The notes below the pieces were generated by a model. The model searched no databases. It worked only from the letters and a program-made list of their open reading frames with translations, and was not told where the DNA came from. The position numbers and the translations under genes are program-made. A DNA stretch of 64,000 nucleotides from Lentibacter sp. XHP0401 (GTDB taxonomy: Bacteria; Pseudomonadota; Alphaproteobacteria; Rhodobacterales; Rhodobacteraceae), in contig NZ_JAOWLC010000002.1 in NCBI RefSeq assembly GCF_025751535.1, positions 124,001 to 188,000 of the forward strand, read 5' to 3'. Each line of letters starts with the position of its first letter. Position 1 is the first letter of the stretch. This document shows positions 36,164 through 45,572 of the stretch, piece after piece.

Positions 36164-36319
36164 AAGGGCGGCTCCCAGCAAAGTTGAACTTGAGAATACA
36201 TATGCAATTCGTCGCGGCGAAGCACAAGCCCTCATGGCGTGTCTTGCGACAATGAGCCCTTTGCCATAAGAGAGCACCAAGCACGGAGACTCACCTGCCG
36301 TGTCGAGATTGGAGCCCAG

Positions 36320-37078
36320 ATGGCACGTCGTAAGAAAATTTATGAAGGCAAGGCCAAGACCCTGTTTGAGGGGCCCGAGCCAGGCACGATTGTTCAGTAT
36401 TTCAAAGACGATGCCACAGCCTTCAACGCTGAAAAACGCGATGTTATCGAAGGTAAGGGCGTTTTGAACAACATGTTGTCGGAATACTTTATGAACGGTT
36501 TGACACAAATTGGCGTGCCGAACCATTTTATCCGCCGCCTCAACATGCGCGAGCAGCTTGTACGCGCTTGCGAAATTATCCCGCTTGAAATTATCGTGCG
36601 TAACTTTGCGGCGGGGTCCATGTCAAAACGGCTTGGAATTGAGGAGGGCACGGCGCTGCCACGGCCCATCGTGGAGTACTGCTATAAAGACGATGCGCTT
36701 GGCGATCCACTTGTTTCAGAAGAACATATTGCGGCTTTTGGCTGGGCCAGCCAGCAAGATATGGACGACATCCTGAGCCTTGCCTTGCGGGTAAATGATT
36801 TCCTGTCGGGTGTTATGTTCGGGGTCGGGATCAAACTTGTCGATTTCAAAATCGAGATTGGCCGCGTTTATGAAGGTGATTATCAGCGCCTTATCGTGGC
36901 GGACGAGATCAGCCCGGACAGTTGCCGCCTTTGGGATATGGAAACAGGTCAGAAGCTTGATAAGGATGTGTTCCGGCGTGACCTCGGCAGCCTGACCGAC
37001 GCGTATAGCGAAGTAGCAAGAAGGCTCGGTGTGATGCCAAAGGGGGCGACCCCGATGAAGCCGACGTTGATTAACTGA
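36320..37078 (+). CDS. purC: PurC, SAICAR synthase
   Basis: Ligates aspartate to CAIR in purine synthesis. [22 protein letters not shown] holds the ATP-binding start. [24 protein letters not shown] and [26 protein letters not shown] follow. 252 residues. Start at 36320 has GGAG upstream; the longer frame from 36239 is not conserved. First of purC-purS-purQ. Confidence 0.96.
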   Translation: MARRKKIYEGKAKTLFEGPEPGTIVQYFKDDATAFNAEKRDVIEGKGVLNNMLSEYFMNGLTQIGVPNHFIRRLNMREQLVRACEIIPLEIIVRNFAAGSMSKRLGIEEGTALPRPIVEYCYKDDALGDPLVSEEHIAAFGWASQQDMDDILSLALRVNDFLSGVMFGVGIKLVDFKIEIGRVYEGDYQRLIVADEISPDSCRLWDMETGQKLDKDVFRRDLGSLTDAYSEVARRLGVMPKGATPMKPTLIN

Positions 37079-37144
37079 AGCTTTGAAGAGATTGTTTGCC
37101 AAGGCGGAAATCTTGGCTTGAACGGAAGAGATACGGAGAAAACC

Positions 37145-37375
37145 ATGAAAGCGCGTGTGCATGTGATGCTGAAGAACGGGGTTCTGGACCCGCAGGGCGA
37201 GGCCGTGCGGCATGCGCTTGGCGCGCTTGGCTTTGATGGTGTGCAAGGTGTGCGCCAAGGCAAGGTTATTGAACTGGAGCTGGCTGAGGGGACAACTGAA
37301 GCCACGGTGACCGAGATGTGTGAGAAGCTACTCGCGAACACGGTTATCGAAAGCTACACGATCGAACTCGGCTGA
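37145..37375 (+). CDS. purS: PurS, FGAM synthase small subunit
   Basis: 76 residues. It starts MKARVHVMLKNGVLDPQGEAV and contains GFDGVQGVRQGKVIELEL, the PurS signature. It bridges PurL and PurQ in the three-part FGAM synthase. GAGATACGGAGAA precedes the ATG. purQ follows after 10 bp. Confidence 0.94.
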   Translation: MKARVHVMLKNGVLDPQGEAVRHALGALGFDGVQGVRQGKVIELELAEGTTEATVTEMCEKLLANTVIESYTIELG

Positions 37376-37385
37376 GGAGAGCGCC

Positions 37386-38054
37386 ATGAAAGCCGCTGTG
37401 ATTGTCTTCCCTGGATCAAATTGTGATCGTGACCTTGCTGTTGCCCTGGAAAAGGCGGGGGCCGATGTGCAAATGGTTTGGCACAAAGACACCGCATTGC
37501 CCAAGGGTATTGATTTGGTGGCTGTTCCGGGCGGGTTTTCCTTTGGTGATTATCTGCGCTGCGGTGCGATTGCGGCGAACTCACCGATTTGCGGCGAGCT
37601 GAAGACCCATGTGGAGCGGGGCGGTTACGCGCTCGGAATTTGCAACGGGTTTCAGGTGCTGACAGAGACTGGGCTTTTGCCGGGCGCTTTGCGGCGCAAT
37701 GCGGGGCTGAAATATATTTGCAAGCCTATCGAGTTGTGCGTTGAGGCGACCGACACGGCTTATACCAGTGATTACACCAAAGGGCAGGTGATCACGGTGC
37801 CGATCGCACATCATGATGGCAACTACTATGTCGATGATGCCAAATTGGCCGAGCTTCAAGGGGAAGGGCGGATTGCGTTCAGCTATGTTGATAACCCTAA
37901 TGGTTCTGTCGCTGATATCGCGGGTGTTGTGAGCCGAAACCGTCGGGTACTTGGTATGATGCCCCACCCCGAGCGGATGTCGGAGGCAAGCCACGGTGGG
38001 ACCGATGGTAAGGCAATGTTTACAAGCCTCATGAGCCAAATGGCGCTTGCGTGA
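37386..38054 (+). CDS. purQ: PurQ, FGAM synthase glutaminase subunit
   Basis: Glutamine amidotransferase that supplies ammonia to PurL. IVFPGSNCDRDLAVAL at the start, nucleophile GICNGFQVLTETGLLPG, and MMPHPERM carrying the His/Glu of the triad. 222 residues. The large subunit gene purL, often next in alphaproteobacteria, is not here; dctB follows after 46 bp. Confidence 0.96.
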   Translation: MKAAVIVFPGSNCDRDLAVALEKAGADVQMVWHKDTALPKGIDLVAVPGGFSFGDYLRCGAIAANSPICGELKTHVERGGYALGICNGFQVLTETGLLPGALRRNAGLKYICKPIELCVEATDTAYTSDYTKGQVITVPIAHHDGNYYVDDAKLAELQGEGRIAFSYVDNPNGSVADIAGVVSRNRRVLGMMPHPERMSEASHGGTDGKAMFTSLMSQMALA

Positions 38055-38100
38055 TATCTACGAGCTTGTGAGGCGCGTGCGGGCTGGGTAAATTGGCCGA

Positions 38101-39864
38101 ATGAGCCTGATTGTTGACCCTTCTGGAAAAGCACGCCCGAGCACCACTGGCTGGCGAATGCGTGCGCTTTTTGTCGGGCTTTTGCTGCTTGCTGTCGTGA
38201 CGATTGCGGTGACAAACCGATTTCTGACAGAGCGGTTTACCGAGAACACCCGTAACCGAGCCGAACTTCGCCTGACGCTCTATTCAGGCAACCTGATGTC
38301 AGAACTCAAGCGCAACTCGATTGTGCCGCAGCTTTTGAGCCGAGACCCCGCATTGATCGGGGCGCTCAACTCGAATGATTTCAGCCAGTCTACACAGAGA
38401 TTGATCTCATTTGTCGAGGAGATTGGCGCGGCCTCGCTTGTTTTGCTGGATGCCAGCGGGCGAACTGTAGCGGCTACCGACCGTGCGCGGATTGGGGAGC
38501 AGCACCGCCAGCAGAGCTATTTCATTGATACCCTGCGCTCGCCCAACACGCTTTTTGCGACAGTCCCGCGGGAAAGTGGAGGCTATCGCTTTGTGTATTC
38601 ACGGCGTGTCACAAGCCAGAGCGAGACCATCGGGATAATCCTTGTCGAGGTTGATCTGGCCAAGTTCGAGCGTGCTTGGGCGGGTATTTCGGATGCGGTT
38701 TTTGTCACGGATAGTGAGGGGACGATCGTTCTTGCGACCGAACCGCGCTGGCGTGGTCTGCAAGAAACCGAAGCACTCAGCCATGAGCCGGCAGACAGCG
38801 CTATCGAGCGGGCTATACATGCGACACAAAACTGGACCTCACTGCCGCCTGACGCCTATGTGAAGGGCGAGGCCGTGATGCGCAAGGAAATGCGCGTGCC
38901 ATTTAGGGGCTGGAAGATGGCGTCCTTTACCACTTATGCAAGTGTACGCGAGAGGGTGAATGGCGTTTTGGCGCTCGAGATCATGGTGTTTGCCATGCTC
39001 CTCTCATTTGTTTTCTATTTGCTCAGTCGCAAGTCGGCATTGCGTATGGCGCTGTTTCAACGGGAGTCGGCGGAGCTTCGCCAGTTGAATGCGCGATTGC
39101 AGCGGGAAATTGCCGAGCGGGAAAAGATGCAAGGGGCACTCAAGACCGCAGAGTTGAGCCTTGCACAAAGTTCCAAGCTTGCGGCTTTGGGCGAAATGTC
39201 CGCGGCTGTGAGTCATGAGCTGAACCAGCCTTTGGCCGCGATGAAAACCTATCTCGCAGGATCACGGCTTTTGCTGCAACGCAATCGCCCTGATGAGGCT
39301 TTGTCATCGTTTCACCGCATTGATGATTTGATTGAGCGGATGGGGGCTATTACGAAGCAACTCAAAAGCTATGCGCGTAAGGGACAGGATGAGCTAAGCC
39401 CTATAAATATGGGTGATGCGTTGACCTCTGCTTTATCGATGATGGAGCCGCAGCTAAAGCTGAGGCATGTCAAAATCGACCGTATTTTACCGAAATGGCC
39501 TGTAATGGTCATGGGGGACCGGGTGCGCATCGAGCAGGTGATGGTCAATCTCATCCGTAACGCTCTGGACGCGACCAAGCTGGTGCGTGAGCCCGAGATC
39601 GAACTTATCCTGGCGGCAGGTGAAACGGCCACTCTTGCAGTGCGCGACAATGGCCCTGGCATTGAAGATCTCGATTCACTTTTCGAGCCGTTTTACACTA
39701 CAAAACAGCCTGGAGAAGGTGTTGGGCTTGGGCTTGCCATTTCATCAGGGATCGTAAACGACCTAGGGGGACGCCTGACCGCACGCAATTCGATAGCGGG
39801 GGGGGCTGTTTTTGAAATGCAACTACCTATCTTGGAAGACAGCAGCTCTGAAGCTGCCGAGTGA
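38101..39864 (+). CDS. dctB: DctB-like sensor histidine kinase
   Basis: Membrane sensor kinase, 587 residues. TM1 is at about 19-38; a periplasmic double-PAS (PDC) sensor region runs to about 285; TM2 is about 288-310. A coiled coil (ELRQLNARLQREIAEREKM) precedes the kinase. The H-box is AAVSHELNQPLAAMKTYLAG, the N-box is NLIRNALDAT, and DNGPGIEDL and GVGLGLAISSGI complete it. This is the DctB type that senses C4-dicarboxylates, but no dctPQM transport genes are in the window, so the ligand is not certain. dctD follows after 18 bp. Confidence 0.87.
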   Translation: MSLIVDPSGKARPSTTGWRMRALFVGLLLLAVVTIAVTNRFLTERFTENTRNRAELRLTLYSGNLMSELKRNSIVPQLLSRDPALIGALNSNDFSQSTQRLISFVEEIGAASLVLLDASGRTVAATDRARIGEQHRQQSYFIDTLRSPNTLFATVPRESGGYRFVYSRRVTSQSETIGIILVEVDLAKFERAWAGISDAVFVTDSEGTIVLATEPRWRGLQETEALSHEPADSAIERAIHATQNWTSLPPDAYVKGEAVMRKEMRVPFRGWKMASFTTYASVRERVNGVLALEIMVFAMLLSFVFYLLSRKSALRMALFQRESAELRQLNARLQREIAEREKMQGALKTAELSLAQSSKLAALGEMSAAVSHELNQPLAAMKTYLAGSRLLLQRNRPDEALSSFHRIDDLIERMGAITKQLKSYARKGQDELSPINMGDALTSALSMMEPQLKLRHVKIDRILPKWPVMVMGDRVRIEQVMVNLIRNALDATKLVREPEIELILAAGETATLAVRDNGPGIEDLDSLFEPFYTTKQPGEGVGLGLAISSGIVNDLGGRLTARNSIAGGAVFEMQLPILEDSSSEAAE

Positions 39865-39882
39865 TTTGAAAGAGAAAAGATT

Positions 39883-41220
39883 ATGGCCAAAGCTATGAAA
39901 ATTGCGATTGTGGACGACGAGCAGGACATGCGCCAGTCCATCAGCCAGTGGCTCGCGCTTTCGGGTTATGACACACAGACTTTTCCAAGTGCGGAAGAGG
40001 CGCTGAAAGAGCTTGGCGCAGATTATCCGGGCATTGTGATTTCTGATATCAAGATGCCCGGCATGGACGGTATGCAATTTCTCAAGAAGCTGATGGGTGC
40101 TGACAGCGCTTTGCCTGTAATCATGATTACCGGACATGGCGATGTGCCTATGGCAGTTGAGGCGATGCGGGTTGGCGCATATGATTTCCTTGAAAAGCCC
40201 TTCAACCCTGACCGTATGACAGAGTTGGCAAAGAAAGCAGCCAATGCACGCCGTCTGACGCTTGATAACCGTGCTTTGCGCCGCGAGCTCTCCGAGGGCG
40301 GACAGCTTATGAAAAAACTCATCGGCGCGAGCCCGGTGATGGAGCGGTTGAAGGAAGATATTCTCGACCTTGGCCAAGCCGACGGACACGTGCTGATTGA
40401 TGGTGAAACAGGCACAGGCAAAACACTTGTTGCGCATGCTTTGCATGCTGTGGGCGCGCGAGCGGGCAAGAAGTTCGTTTTGGTGAGCTGTTCGGCGTTG
40501 GAGGAAGACGCGTTGACCAAGCGGCTTTTCGGGCCGATGCTACCTGAGGACACACGCCTGCCCGCCGTGGAAGAGGCGCGTGGCGGCACGCTTGTTTTGG
40601 AAGACATCGAGACACTACCTGATGCAGTGCAGGCAAGGCTTTTGAGTTTTATGAACGATGAGGGCACACCGCCCGAAACGCGGATTGTGGCGATATCAAA
40701 CTTGCAGGAGCAGGATCGCACCGTTGAAGACGCGTTGCGCAATGATCTGTTTTACCGCCTTGCCGCTCTGCGCATCACTGTGCCGCCGCTACGCCAGCGC
40801 GGTGAGGATATCCTGACGCTGTTTACCCGTTTGTCTGATGAATTTGCTGATGAATATGGCTGCGATGCGCCAAAGGTGAGTGCGCAGGAGGCGGCGCAAC
40901 TTTTGCAGGCGCCTTGGCCTGGAAACGTGCGCCAGTTGATCAACACTGCGGAGCGGGCTGTTTTGCAGTCACGTCGAGGCTCGGGTTCCATCACTTCGCT
41001 TTTGATGAGCGACCATGACGAGATGCAGCCTGTGATGACCACAGAAGGCAAGCCATTGAAAGAGTATGTCGAAGCCTTTGAGAGAATGCTCATCGACAAT
41101 ACGATGCGTCGCCATAAGGGCTCTATTGCCGCAGTGATGGATGAGCTCTGTTTGCCGCGCCGCACTCTCAACGAGAAGATGGCCAAGTATGCCTTGCAGC
41201 GATCCGACTATCTGAACTGA
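39883..41220 (+). CDS. dctD: DctD-like response regulator with AAA+ domain lacking GAFTGA
   Basis: Receiver domain (about 1-120; phospho-acceptor Asp in IVISDIKMPGMDG), AAA+ domain (about 145-370) and Fis-type helix-turn-helix (SIAAVMDELCLPRRTLNEKM). Walker A is intact (GETGTGKT), and the arginine-finger region NDLFYRLAALRITVPPLRQR is present. The sigma-54-contacting GAFTGA loop is absent: the expected place (about residues 215-236) reads LFGPMLPEDTRLPAVEEARG. Walker B is altered to TLVLEDIE. It may act without sigma-54. 445 residues, paired with dctB. Confidence 0.85.
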   Translation: MAKAMKIAIVDDEQDMRQSISQWLALSGYDTQTFPSAEEALKELGADYPGIVISDIKMPGMDGMQFLKKLMGADSALPVIMITGHGDVPMAVEAMRVGAYDFLEKPFNPDRMTELAKKAANARRLTLDNRALRRELSEGGQLMKKLIGASPVMERLKEDILDLGQADGHVLIDGETGTGKTLVAHALHAVGARAGKKFVLVSCSALEEDALTKRLFGPMLPEDTRLPAVEEARGGTLVLEDIETLPDAVQARLLSFMNDEGTPPETRIVAISNLQEQDRTVEDALRNDLFYRLAALRITVPPLRQRGEDILTLFTRLSDEFADEYGCDAPKVSAQEAAQLLQAPWPGNVRQLINTAERAVLQSRRGSGSITSLLMSDHDEMQPVMTTEGKPLKEYVEAFERMLIDNTMRRHKGSIAAVMDELCLPRRTLNEKMAKYALQRSDYLN

Positions 41221-41642
41221 GTAGGTGTTGGGCCTGTCTGTAAAAGTGATGCGGTCACGGTGCGAAGGCATATTAGCCATTGTATTTTGACGCGGCCTGA
41301 CATTATGTAGAAAGAGCAGAGTTGCGAGATTTCGCACTTTGAGGAGTTTATCTGCTTCGGATACTGCGCACTGCGCGATCCCCTGCAGGATGAATTGGCC
41401 CAGAAATGTGGCCGAACGGACCGGCAAGCCTTTGTGCTTGCCAATAAATGGGCGCTTTTGCCTGCATATGCAGAGAAGTGTCGGAGAAGAAACGCGATGA
41501 AGCGCGCGGTATATTCGAGTTCGAGAGCAGAGGGCGCATGCGCCCCTTTCGAGCACGCGCCTGACATTGCCCGAAATAGACACGTTTTGATTTCTGCTGT
41601 GCCCTTTGGGTTATGCAGGGATTTTGCGTGCAAATGGACTTC
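41221..41642 (+). other. Long structured leader/intergenic region before rne
   Basis: 422 bp without a convincing gene. It holds three self-complementary elements: a hairpin with 7-bp stem (GGCAAGC/GCTTGCC, 41423-41442), the palindrome CTGCATATGCAG (41462-41473) and GGGCGCATGCGCCC (41532-41545). RNase E in E. coli autoregulates by cutting its own structured 5' UTR; a similar function here is inference. ORFs in this stretch have no ribosome sites and look random. Confidence 0.55.
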
Positions 41643-44387
41643 ATGGCTAAGAAAATGCTTATCGACGCCACCCACGCAGAGGAAACTCGCGTTGTTGTGG
41701 TTGATGGAAACAAAGTTGAGGAATTTGACTTTGAAACCGAGAACCGCCGGCAGCTTGCTGGCAACATCTATCTCGCAAAGATAACACGGGTCGAACCGTC
41801 GCTTCAGGCGGCTTTCGTTGACTATGGTGGCAACCGCCATGGTTTCCTCGCGTTCAACGAGATTCACCCCGATTACTATCAGATACCGGTCGCGGACCGT
41901 GAAGCGCTGATGGAAGAAGAGCGCGCCTATGTGGAAGCACAGCGCGCGCGTGACGAGGACGAAGAAGACAAGCCTAAGCGCCGCCGTTCTTCGCGGTCCA
42001 AAGCGTCGCGTGCGAAAACCGATGACGCGGTGGAGACGCGTGAAGTCGCGGCTGAGGTTGACGGCGATGTTTCCGGTATGGAGACCATCGACTTTGAAGA
42101 AGGGGACGACACCGCTGAAGGCTTGTCGCCCATGGAGCTTGTAGGCGACACGCCTGTGGAAGAGCCAGATGATGCGGTTGAAGCTGAATCCGGTGATGAT
42201 GCTTCAGAAGAAGTCAGCGAAGAGTCTGGTGAGCTGTCCGATGACGAAGATGGCGCCCCCAAGGGCCGCAGCAATCGTGGTAAGAAAGACGCCAGTGCCA
42301 AAGACGAGACCATTGAGAGTGTAGCTGAGGATGACGAGGAGGAGGATATTCGCCCCCCTCGCAAGCCACGCCCGCGTCGCTACAAGATTCAGGAAGTGGT
42401 TAAAGTGCGCCAGATCATGCTGGTGCAGGTTGTTAAAGAAGAGCGCGGCAACAAGGGAGCGGCCCTTACAACTTACCTGAGTTTGGCTGGTCGCTATTGC
42501 GTACTTATGCCAAACACAGCGCGTGGCGGCGGTATTTCCCGCAAAATTACCAATCCTGCGGACCGGAAAAAGCTCAAAGAAATTGCGCATGAAATCGAAG
42601 TGCCTAAGGGTGCTGGACTGATTGTGCGCACGGCAGGCGCAAAACGCACCAAGACCGAGATAAAGCGCGACTATGAGTATTTGCAGCGTTTGTGGGAGCA
42701 GATCCGCGAACTGACGCTGAAATCAACGGCACCTTCAAAGATCTATGAAGAGGGTGATCTTATCAAGCGTTCGATCCGCGATCTTTACAGCCGCGAGATT
42801 GATGAAGTGTTGGTAGAAGGCGAGCGCGGTTACCGCATCGCTAAAGATTTCATGAAAATGATCATGCCGTCGCATTCCAAGAACGTGCAGCGTTATGAGG
42901 ACAGCTTGCCGCTATTTGCACGCTATCAGGTTGAGAGCTATCTGTCGGGGATGTTTAACCCGACTGTGCAGCTTAAATCGGGTGGTTACATTGTCTTTGG
43001 TGTGACTGAAGCTCTGGTGGCTGTTGATGTGAACTCGGGGCGCGCGACGAAAGAAAGCAGCATCGAGGAAACAGCACTCAAGACCAACCTTGAAGCCGCT
43101 GAAGAAGTTGCACGCCAGTTGCGCCTGCGAGATCTGGCTGGCTTGATTGTGATCGACTTTATCGACATGGACGAACGCCGCAACAATGCTGCTGTTGAAA
43201 AACGCATGAAGGACAAGCTCAAGTCTGACCGCGCGCGCATTCAGGTGGGTCGGATCTCGGGTTTTGGCCTGATGGAAATGTCCCGCCAGCGCTTGCGCCC
43301 GGGTATGCTTGAAGCGACGACCCAGCCTTGCCCAAGCTGTCATGGCACAGGGCTTATCCGCTCGGATGATAACCTTGCGCTGAGCGTTTTGCGCCAGATC
43401 GAGGAAGAGGGCACGCGCCGCCGTTCACGCGAAGTATTAGTGACTTGCCCTGTAGGGATTGCCAACTTTCTGATGAACCAGAAACGCGAGCATGTGGCAC
43501 ATATCGAAGCGCGCTACGGTATGTCGGTTCGGATTGAGGGCGACCCCAAGTTAATCAGCCCTGACTTTACGCTTGAAAAATTCAAGACTGCGACCCGCAA
43601 TGTAAAGGAAATGCCCTCGACTGCAATTTCGGCTTCGGCTGCTTTGATGGATGACATCGACAGTGAAGTGACGGATGAGATTGAGGAAAATACTTCTGTT
43701 GAGGTTGCTGAACGTGTTGAAGAGAACGGCGAGGGTAAGCCCAAGAAGCGCCGTCGCCGTCGTCCACGCCGCCGCGGTAAAGGCAATGGTGGGGAAAACG
43801 GTGCTGAAAACGATTCTGAAAACGGGGGCGACAGCCGTGGAACTGACGGCCATGACGCGCAAACGGATAAGCCTGTTGATGCCGACAAGCCTAATGAGAC
43901 ACCTCAAGATGCACCCGCGAAGGCTGTTTCTGTAGAGGTTTCGGAAACCGTTGAGGATGCGCCGAAGAAAAAGACGGTTAGCCGTTCGCGCAAGAAGAAA
44001 ACCGATACGGATGAGCCGGTAAACTCACAAGAGGCTGCCTCGGCAGAGATCCCGGCCGCTGTGGATGATGGCGCACCGAAGAAAGCCACGCGCAAGCCCT
44101 CAACCCGTGCCAAGAAACCTAAGGCGGATGAGGTGGAAGCCTCTGACGGTGCTCAAGCACCAGCGGAAGAAAAGACGGCCAAGCCGAAGACAACGCGTTC
44201 GCGCGCAAAGAAGAAGGTTGACGAGCCAGAGGTGGAAGCACCGGCGACAGTGGAACCTGCGACCAAAGCAGAACCAGCTCCAAAGCCCGCGCCAAAGCCA
44301 AAAGCGGCACCTGAGCCAGCGCCCGAGGTGAAGGATGACGCACCACCCAAGCCAAAGAAAAAGGGCTGGTGGTCACTAGGTGGCTAA
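41643..44387 (+). CDS. rne: Ribonuclease E (alphaproteobacterial type)
   Basis: Endoribonuclease of the RNA degradosome, 914 residues. The N-terminus MAKKMLIDATHAEETRVVVV starts the RNase H-like and S1 region. The S1 domain is interrupted by an acidic, disordered insert (about residues 95-245). Catalytic Asp segments are VAVDVNSGRAT (about 458) and LIVIDFIDMDERRNN (about 500). The zinc-link is PCPSCHGTG (about 561). The C-terminal third is low-complexity, with Arg-rich KKRRRRRPRRRGKG, KA/EP repeats and a terminal KKKGWWSLGG. Start at 41643; an earlier ATG at 41613 is less likely. Confidence 0.95.
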   Translation: MAKKMLIDATHAEETRVVVVDGNKVEEFDFETENRRQLAGNIYLAKITRVEPSLQAAFVDYGGNRHGFLAFNEIHPDYYQIPVADREALMEEERAYVEAQRARDEDEEDKPKRRRSSRSKASRAKTDDAVETREVAAEVDGDVSGMETIDFEEGDDTAEGLSPMELVGDTPVEEPDDAVEAESGDDASEEVSEESGELSDDEDGAPKGRSNRGKKDASAKDETIESVAEDDEEEDIRPPRKPRPRRYKIQEVVKVRQIMLVQVVKEERGNKGAALTTYLSLAGRYCVLMPNTARGGGISRKITNPADRKKLKEIAHEIEVPKGAGLIVRTAGAKRTKTEIKRDYEYLQRLWEQIRELTLKSTAPSKIYEEGDLIKRSIRDLYSREIDEVLVEGERGYRIAKDFMKMIMPSHSKNVQRYEDSLPLFARYQVESYLSGMFNPTVQLKSGGYIVFGVTEALVAVDVNSGRATKESSIEETALKTNLEAAEEVARQLRLRDLAGLIVIDFIDMDERRNNAAVEKRMKDKLKSDRARIQVGRISGFGLMEMSRQRLRPGMLEATTQPCPSCHGTGLIRSDDNLALSVLRQIEEEGTRRRSREVLVTCPVGIANFLMNQKREHVAHIEARYGMSVRIEGDPKLISPDFTLEKFKTATRNVKEMPSTAISASAALMDDIDSEVTDEIEENTSVEVAERVEENGEGKPKKRRRRRPRRRGKGNGGENGAENDSENGGDSRGTDGHDAQTDKPVDADKPNETPQDAPAKAVSVEVSETVEDAPKKKTVSRSRKKKTDTDEPVNSQEAASAEIPAAVDDGAPKKATRKPSTRAKKPKADEVEASDGAQAPAEEKTAKPKTTRSRAKKKVDEPEVEAPATVEPATKAEPAPKPAPKPKAAPEPAPEVKDDAPPKPKKKGWWSLGG

Positions 44388-44396
44388 TAAATTTAG

Positions 44397-44419
44397 ACCG
44401 CGCCTTCGGGCGCGGTTTT
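44397..44419 (+). terminator. Rho-independent terminator of rne
   Basis: ACCGCGCC-TTCG-GGCGCGGT followed by TTT: a perfect 8-bp stem with a stable UUCG tetraloop, 10 bp after the rne stop. It separates rne from convergent tusA. Confidence 0.92.
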
Positions 44420-44447
44420 CATTTGTGGGTTTGCTTGGTTGTTAAGA

Positions 44448-44669
44448 CTAAGCCTTGCGCAACGTATAGTGCTGCGCGCCTTTTTCATCTTTGGTGCTGA
44501 CAAGGCTGTGCCCGGCTTCTGCACAAAAGTGCGGCACATCGATCACTGCGGCGGGATCATCGGCGATCAGTGTGATCTCTGAACCTGAAGAGAGAGCTTG
44601 CATCCGCTTGCGCAAGCGCAACACAGGCAGGGGGCACAAAAGGCCACGGGCATCGACGATTTCACTCAT
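44448..44669 (-). CDS. tusA: TusA family sulfurtransferase
   Basis: Small sulfur-carrier protein, 73 residues. The persulfide-carrying cysteine is in DARGLLCPLPVLRLRKRM (about C12), with the CPxP motif of the family. It takes part in tRNA thiolation or general sulfur relay. It is divergent from ccdA; the 93-bp gap must contain both promoters. Confidence 0.9.
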   Translation of the reverse strand: MSEIVDARGLLCPLPVLRLRKRMQALSSGSEITLIADDPAAVIDVPHFCAEAGHSLVSTKDEKGAQHYTLRKA

Positions 44670-44762
44670 AATGCCGATTTAGGGTTAATGTTACAGCCTG
44701 TCCACAACCTTGTGACAGAATGTGCCGATGACGGCCCGAGCAGGATGCGATAAGGCTACGAT

Positions 44763-45512
44763 ATGTTTGGAATCGAGATCATAGATGCAGGACTAATGCC
44801 TGCAATGTTTGTAGCGCTGGCGGCGGGTATCGTATCGTTTCTCAGCCCCTGTGTTCTGCCCATTGTGCCACCTTATCTGGCTTATATGTCGGGTGTTTCC
44901 GTGTCTGATTTGAACCGCGCCGAAGGGCCCCGCAGTGCTGTTGTGCCTGCGTTGTTTTTTGTGCTGGGTCTTTCTACTGTGTTTTTACTTTTGGGCTTTG
45001 CTGCCTCTGCTCTTGGCAAGGCTTTGCTCGGCTACAGTGACCTGTTTTCTACGGTTGCGGGTATAATCGTTATGATTTTCGGGGCGCATTTTGTCGGCGT
45101 CTACCGCATCGGTTTTCTGGATCGTGAAGCGCGGCTTGATGTCGGAGATCAAGGTGGAAGCTCAATGGGAGCCTATGTTCTTGGCCTTGCCTTTGCTTTC
45201 GGTTGGACGCCGTGTATCGGCCCTCAGCTTGGCGCGATTCTGTCGCTTGCGGCGGGGGAAGCGAGTATTTCAAAAGGGCTTGTTCTGCTCGGGACATACG
45301 CTATCGGGCTTGGTATTCCGTTTATTCTTGTGGCGCTGTTTTTGCCCAAGCTTGGCGGCGTTATGAGCTGGATGAAAACTCACATGGAGCAGATCGAACG
45401 TGTGATGGGGTTACTCCTTTGGACCATCGGACTCTTGATGCTGACGGGCGGCTTCTCTGATTTTTCTTATTGGTTGCTTGAAACTTTTCCGGCACTTGCA
45501 AAGCTTGGCTGA
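44763..45512 (+). CDS. ccdA: CcdA, cytochrome c biogenesis thiol-disulfide transporter
   Basis: Inner-membrane DsbD-beta/CcdA protein, 249 residues with six membrane spans. The two redox cysteines are in FLSPCVLPIVPPYLAYMSG and FAFGWTPCIGPQLGAIL. It carries electrons from cytoplasmic thioredoxin to periplasmic apo-cytochrome c or other thiol partners. The hydrolase gene follows after 60 bp. Confidence 0.93.
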   Translation: MFGIEIIDAGLMPAMFVALAAGIVSFLSPCVLPIVPPYLAYMSGVSVSDLNRAEGPRSAVVPALFFVLGLSTVFLLLGFAASALGKALLGYSDLFSTVAGIIVMIFGAHFVGVYRIGFLDREARLDVGDQGGSSMGAYVLGLAFAFGWTPCIGPQLGAILSLAAGEASISKGLVLLGTYAIGLGIPFILVALFLPKLGGVMSWMKTHMEQIERVMGLLLWTIGLLMLTGGFSDFSYWLLETFPALAKLG

Positions 45513-45572
45513 CGGGCTTTACCCTTACTCTTGCCTGAAACCTGCGTTAGTGTTGCGCGCAAAGGGGTTAGC

